NCBI GenBank assembly: GCA_025450095.1
Contig: JANWID010000205.1
Span: 1 to 16,816 of the forward strand
DNA length: 16,816 nucleotides
Source of the DNA: Bacteroidia bacterium
Lineage (GTDB): Bacteria; Bacteroidota; Bacteroidia; AKYH767-A; OLB10
Reading direction: 5' to 3'
The position numbers and the translations under genes are program-made. Within the stretch, counting starts at the first letter, position 1. The number at the start of each line of letters is the position of its first letter. The notes beneath the pieces were generated by a model. The model had not been told where the DNA came from and searched no databases. It worked only from the letters and a program-made list of their open reading frames with translations. Positions 15,394 through 16,816 of the stretch are shown piece after piece.

Positions 15394-16002
15394 ATGAAAG
15401 CTGCCCAGGAAAAGAAATACATGATGCTTACATCTGTTATCGGTTTTGGAGCTCAGATTGTTTGCGCCTCGCTCGCCATGATTATTTACCCTCCCGACTA
15501 TAGCGGAGAAATTCCGTACTATGCTCCGGAGAGTAATATGCTTATTGAATTCGGACTGGCTTTGCTCATTGCTGCAGCAACGGGCATGGGTATAAAGCTT
15601 GCAGAAGAAAAAAAGAAGCTGCCTGCCACCGGATTCACTATGCTTGCCATTTCTGCCGGAGTAATGATGGCAGCTCTTTGGGAGACGACTACTGTTAGCA
15701 CTGAAGAGGCATACGAGAAATCGTATTTCATTATTACCAGCTCCTATTTCCTGTACCTTCCCGCAATGCTGCTCATTGCTTGCAATGATGAATTTAAAAC
15801 ATGGCTTCGCTGGCTTGGAGTCATCTCTTCGGTGCCGCTTTTGATCAGCAATATATTGTTCCTTCTTCACTACCGCAATTTCTCTGTCCTTGATATGGTT
15901 GGCTTGATTGGCTACGTGCTATTGTTTCTCACGCAGTTGTTCTGGGCTTTTAACGTGTATGCTAATTACAAGACTGAACTGAAGAGTGGAGCGGTGGAGT
16001 GA
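15394..16002 (+). CDS. Polytopic membrane protein, function unknown
   Basis: The product is 202 aa, ATG at 15394 (the frame is open from a GTG at 15334, but that lies ahead of the candidate promoter). Six hydrophobic segments are visible at about 10-32, 49-69, 77-96, 111-130, 138-159 and 166-190. Short charged loops (EEKKK at 71-75, NDEFKTW at 131-137) separate several of them. There is no signal peptide, no catalytic motif and no family that I recognise. It is followed 35 nt later by another membrane protein on the same strand, so the two may be co-transcribed. Confidence 0.8.
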   Translation: MKAAQEKKYMMLTSVIGFGAQIVCASLAMIIYPPDYSGEIPYYAPESNMLIEFGLALLIAAATGMGIKLAEEKKKLPATGFTMLAISAGVMMAALWETTTVSTEEAYEKSYFIITSSYFLYLPAMLLIACNDEFKTWLRWLGVISSVPLLISNILFLLHYRNFSVLDMVGLIGYVLLFLTQLFWAFNVYANYKTELKSGAVE

Positions 16003-16037
16003 TAAACTTTTCAAAATAACTATCTTAAATACACATT

Positions 16038-16562
16038 ATGACTCAAAGAACATTTTGGACCATTGTCATCAAAATATTTGGAATATTTTTAATTTTAGAA
16101 TCTGTGAGTGTAATTCCTCAAGGAATTGCTAGTTTATCTTATGTAGGATTTACAGAAGAAGATTCATCTTATATTTCATTGTTTGTAGGAATAGCCATCT
16201 TATTAGCATTTTTAGTTATACTTAAACTTTTTGTTTACAATCCTGGTTGGTTGATAGATAAATTGAAGCTCGATAAAGGTTTTCCAGAAGAAACAATCAA
16301 TATAAATATTAACAAGGAATCTGTTATTTCAATAGCATCAATCATTTTAGGAGGTGTGCTCGTTGTTGATGGATTGCCTGTTTTTTGCAAGCAATTATTC
16401 GTTTTTTATCAGGAAGAAGCTATGTCTGGCAGATTTGGAGATAAACCCTCCTTCCAGTGGTTGATTTTCCATGGAATCAAGGTTTTAGTTGGCTACCTTG
16501 TTGTAACAAACCATAAGGTGTTTGCCAGGTATGTGGATAAGAAAAGTGAAACTCCGGAATAA
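16038..16562 (+). CDS. Small polytopic membrane protein, function unknown
   Basis: The product is 174 aa, ATG start. Four hydrophobic segments lie at about 8-32, 44-66, 95-125 and 140-157. A cytoplasmic-looking loop (YNPGWLIDKLKLDKGFPEETININ, 67-90) lies between the second and third. The two halves may be loosely similar to each other (each half begins a helix followed by ESVSVIPQ / GVLVVDGLPVF), which could reflect an internal duplication. I do not recognise the family. It lies 35 nt after the gene at 15394-16002, with no separate promoter seen. Confidence 0.78.
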   Translation: MTQRTFWTIVIKIFGIFLILESVSVIPQGIASLSYVGFTEEDSSYISLFVGIAILLAFLVILKLFVYNPGWLIDKLKLDKGFPEETINININKESVISIASIILGGVLVVDGLPVFCKQLFVFYQEEAMSGRFGDKPSFQWLIFHGIKVLVGYLVVTNHKVFARYVDKKSETPE

Positions 16563-16570
16563 ATAAGTGA

Positions 16571-16625
16571 CCCTTCGACTACCCTTCGACTACCCTTCGA
16601 CTACGCTCAGGGCGGGCGCTCAGGG
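16571..16625. repeat. 11-bp tandem repeat (CCCTTCGACTA x3) joined to CGCTCAGGG x2
   Basis: Three perfect copies of CCCTTCGACTA start at 16571, 16582 and 16593. CGCTCAGGG follows at 16604-16612 and again at 16617-16625. CCCTTCGACTACGCTCAGGG is a partly palindromic element of the REP-like kind, familiar from many environmental genomes; here its left half is expanded. It starts 8 nt after the stop of the membrane protein gene. Confidence 0.8.
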
Positions 16626-16700
16626 CAGGTATGTGACAAGTTTGCCATTGAGTCCATCTTTTCTCAAAAGAAGTCGATGAAATAGTATTCTGCTTAACAT

Positions 16701-16730
16701 GATGGGATCCCTCCCTTCGGTCGGGATGAC
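16701..16730. repeat. REP-like inverted repeat (GGGATCCCTCCC...GTCGGGATGAC)
   Basis: ATCCC at 16707-16711 pairs with GGGAT at 16723-16727 around TCCCTTCGGTC, with the GGGATCCC palindrome at its left edge. Read on the minus strand it gives the short string VIPTEGRDP, which I recall as a translation of interspersed repeats rather than of a protein. Together with the elements on both sides, it makes 16571-16816 a repeat cluster with no gene. Confidence 0.6.
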
Positions 16731-16747
16731 AGTTTGCATTGAGGTTC

Positions 16748-16816
16748 TAGGGAGGGTGTGGAAAAGGAGGCTGAGTCGGCCATGCCGACTCAGCCTCCGT
16801 TTCCCCACCCTCCCTA
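16748..16816. repeat. 69-nt near-perfect palindrome ending at the window edge
   Basis: The left arm 16748-16780 and right arm 16784-16816 pair at 31 of 33 positions around a three-base CAT loop. The inner 15 pairs (GGAGGCTGAGTCGGC with its complement) are perfect; the two mismatches are at 16765/16799 and 16759/16805. Transcribed in either direction it would make a very stable hairpin. It may act as a terminator, be a MITE or REP-type element, or mark the point where an assembly stopped. Confidence 0.9.

Noticed and set aside
15298..15870. 190-codon minus-strand ORF
   Set aside because: It is antisense to the polytopic membrane protein at 15394-16002, has no signal or domain, and the + strand product has six coherent membrane segments.
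16620..16808. 62-codon minus-strand ORF containing VIPTEGRDP
   Set aside because: It is a translation of REP-like repeats and the terminal palindrome, with no protein-like composition.

Overview
The window looks like a piece of a free-living or metagenome-derived Bacteroidota (Bacteroidetes) genome. The evidence is moderately AT-rich coding sequence, several secreted proteins ending in type IX secretion system (T9SS) type-A sorting domains, lipoproteins, Bacteroidota-type promoter elements (TAnnTTTG), and beta-propeller repeat proteins (BNR/Asp-box, SBBP, Ycf48-like). Both ends sit in repeats: a 100-bp tandem array on the left, and REP-like repeats plus a 69-nt palindrome that ends exactly at the last base on the right. 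The window may therefore be a whole assembly contig that broke at repeats; this is inference.

Layout. 1-761: no credible gene, but tandem and inverted repeats. 763-2730: two consecutive units that look like integron gene cassettes. Each carries one + strand gene for a secreted protein (an esterase with a C-terminal TPR; a small cysteine-containing protein of unknown function). In each, the attC-type R'' site begins 5 nt after the stop codon and is exactly complementary to the first bases of the same unit (9 bp and 7 bp). No integrase is in the window. 2794-7829: a 10-Asp-box lipoprotein with a T9SS-like tail, a seven-repeat SBBP protein with a T9SS tail, then a decayed partial copy of the first gene. 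7980-9292: a lipoprotein and a small DUF4406 protein. 9375-13508: a Ycf48-like T9SS cargo broken by one in-frame stop, two related T9SS cargo proteins, and between them a membrane-embedded M50-like metalloprotease with HECGH. 13519-14973 (minus strand): a lipoprotein and an outer-membrane beta-barrel protein, with a good promoter. 15394-16562: two polytopic membrane proteins of unknown function.

How the genes work together. Almost every product is predicted to be exported or membrane-bound. The window is best read as a surface/secretome accessory region in which T9SS cargo genes duplicate and decay, next to a small, probably orphan, cassette cluster. No complete, clearly new multi-gene system is evident. 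The most informative observations are the cassette termini, the rearranged paralogue remnant at 7283-7829, the single-stop pseudogene at 10284, and the structured repeats at both ends. No tRNA, rRNA, CRISPR array, transposase or integrase was recognised.
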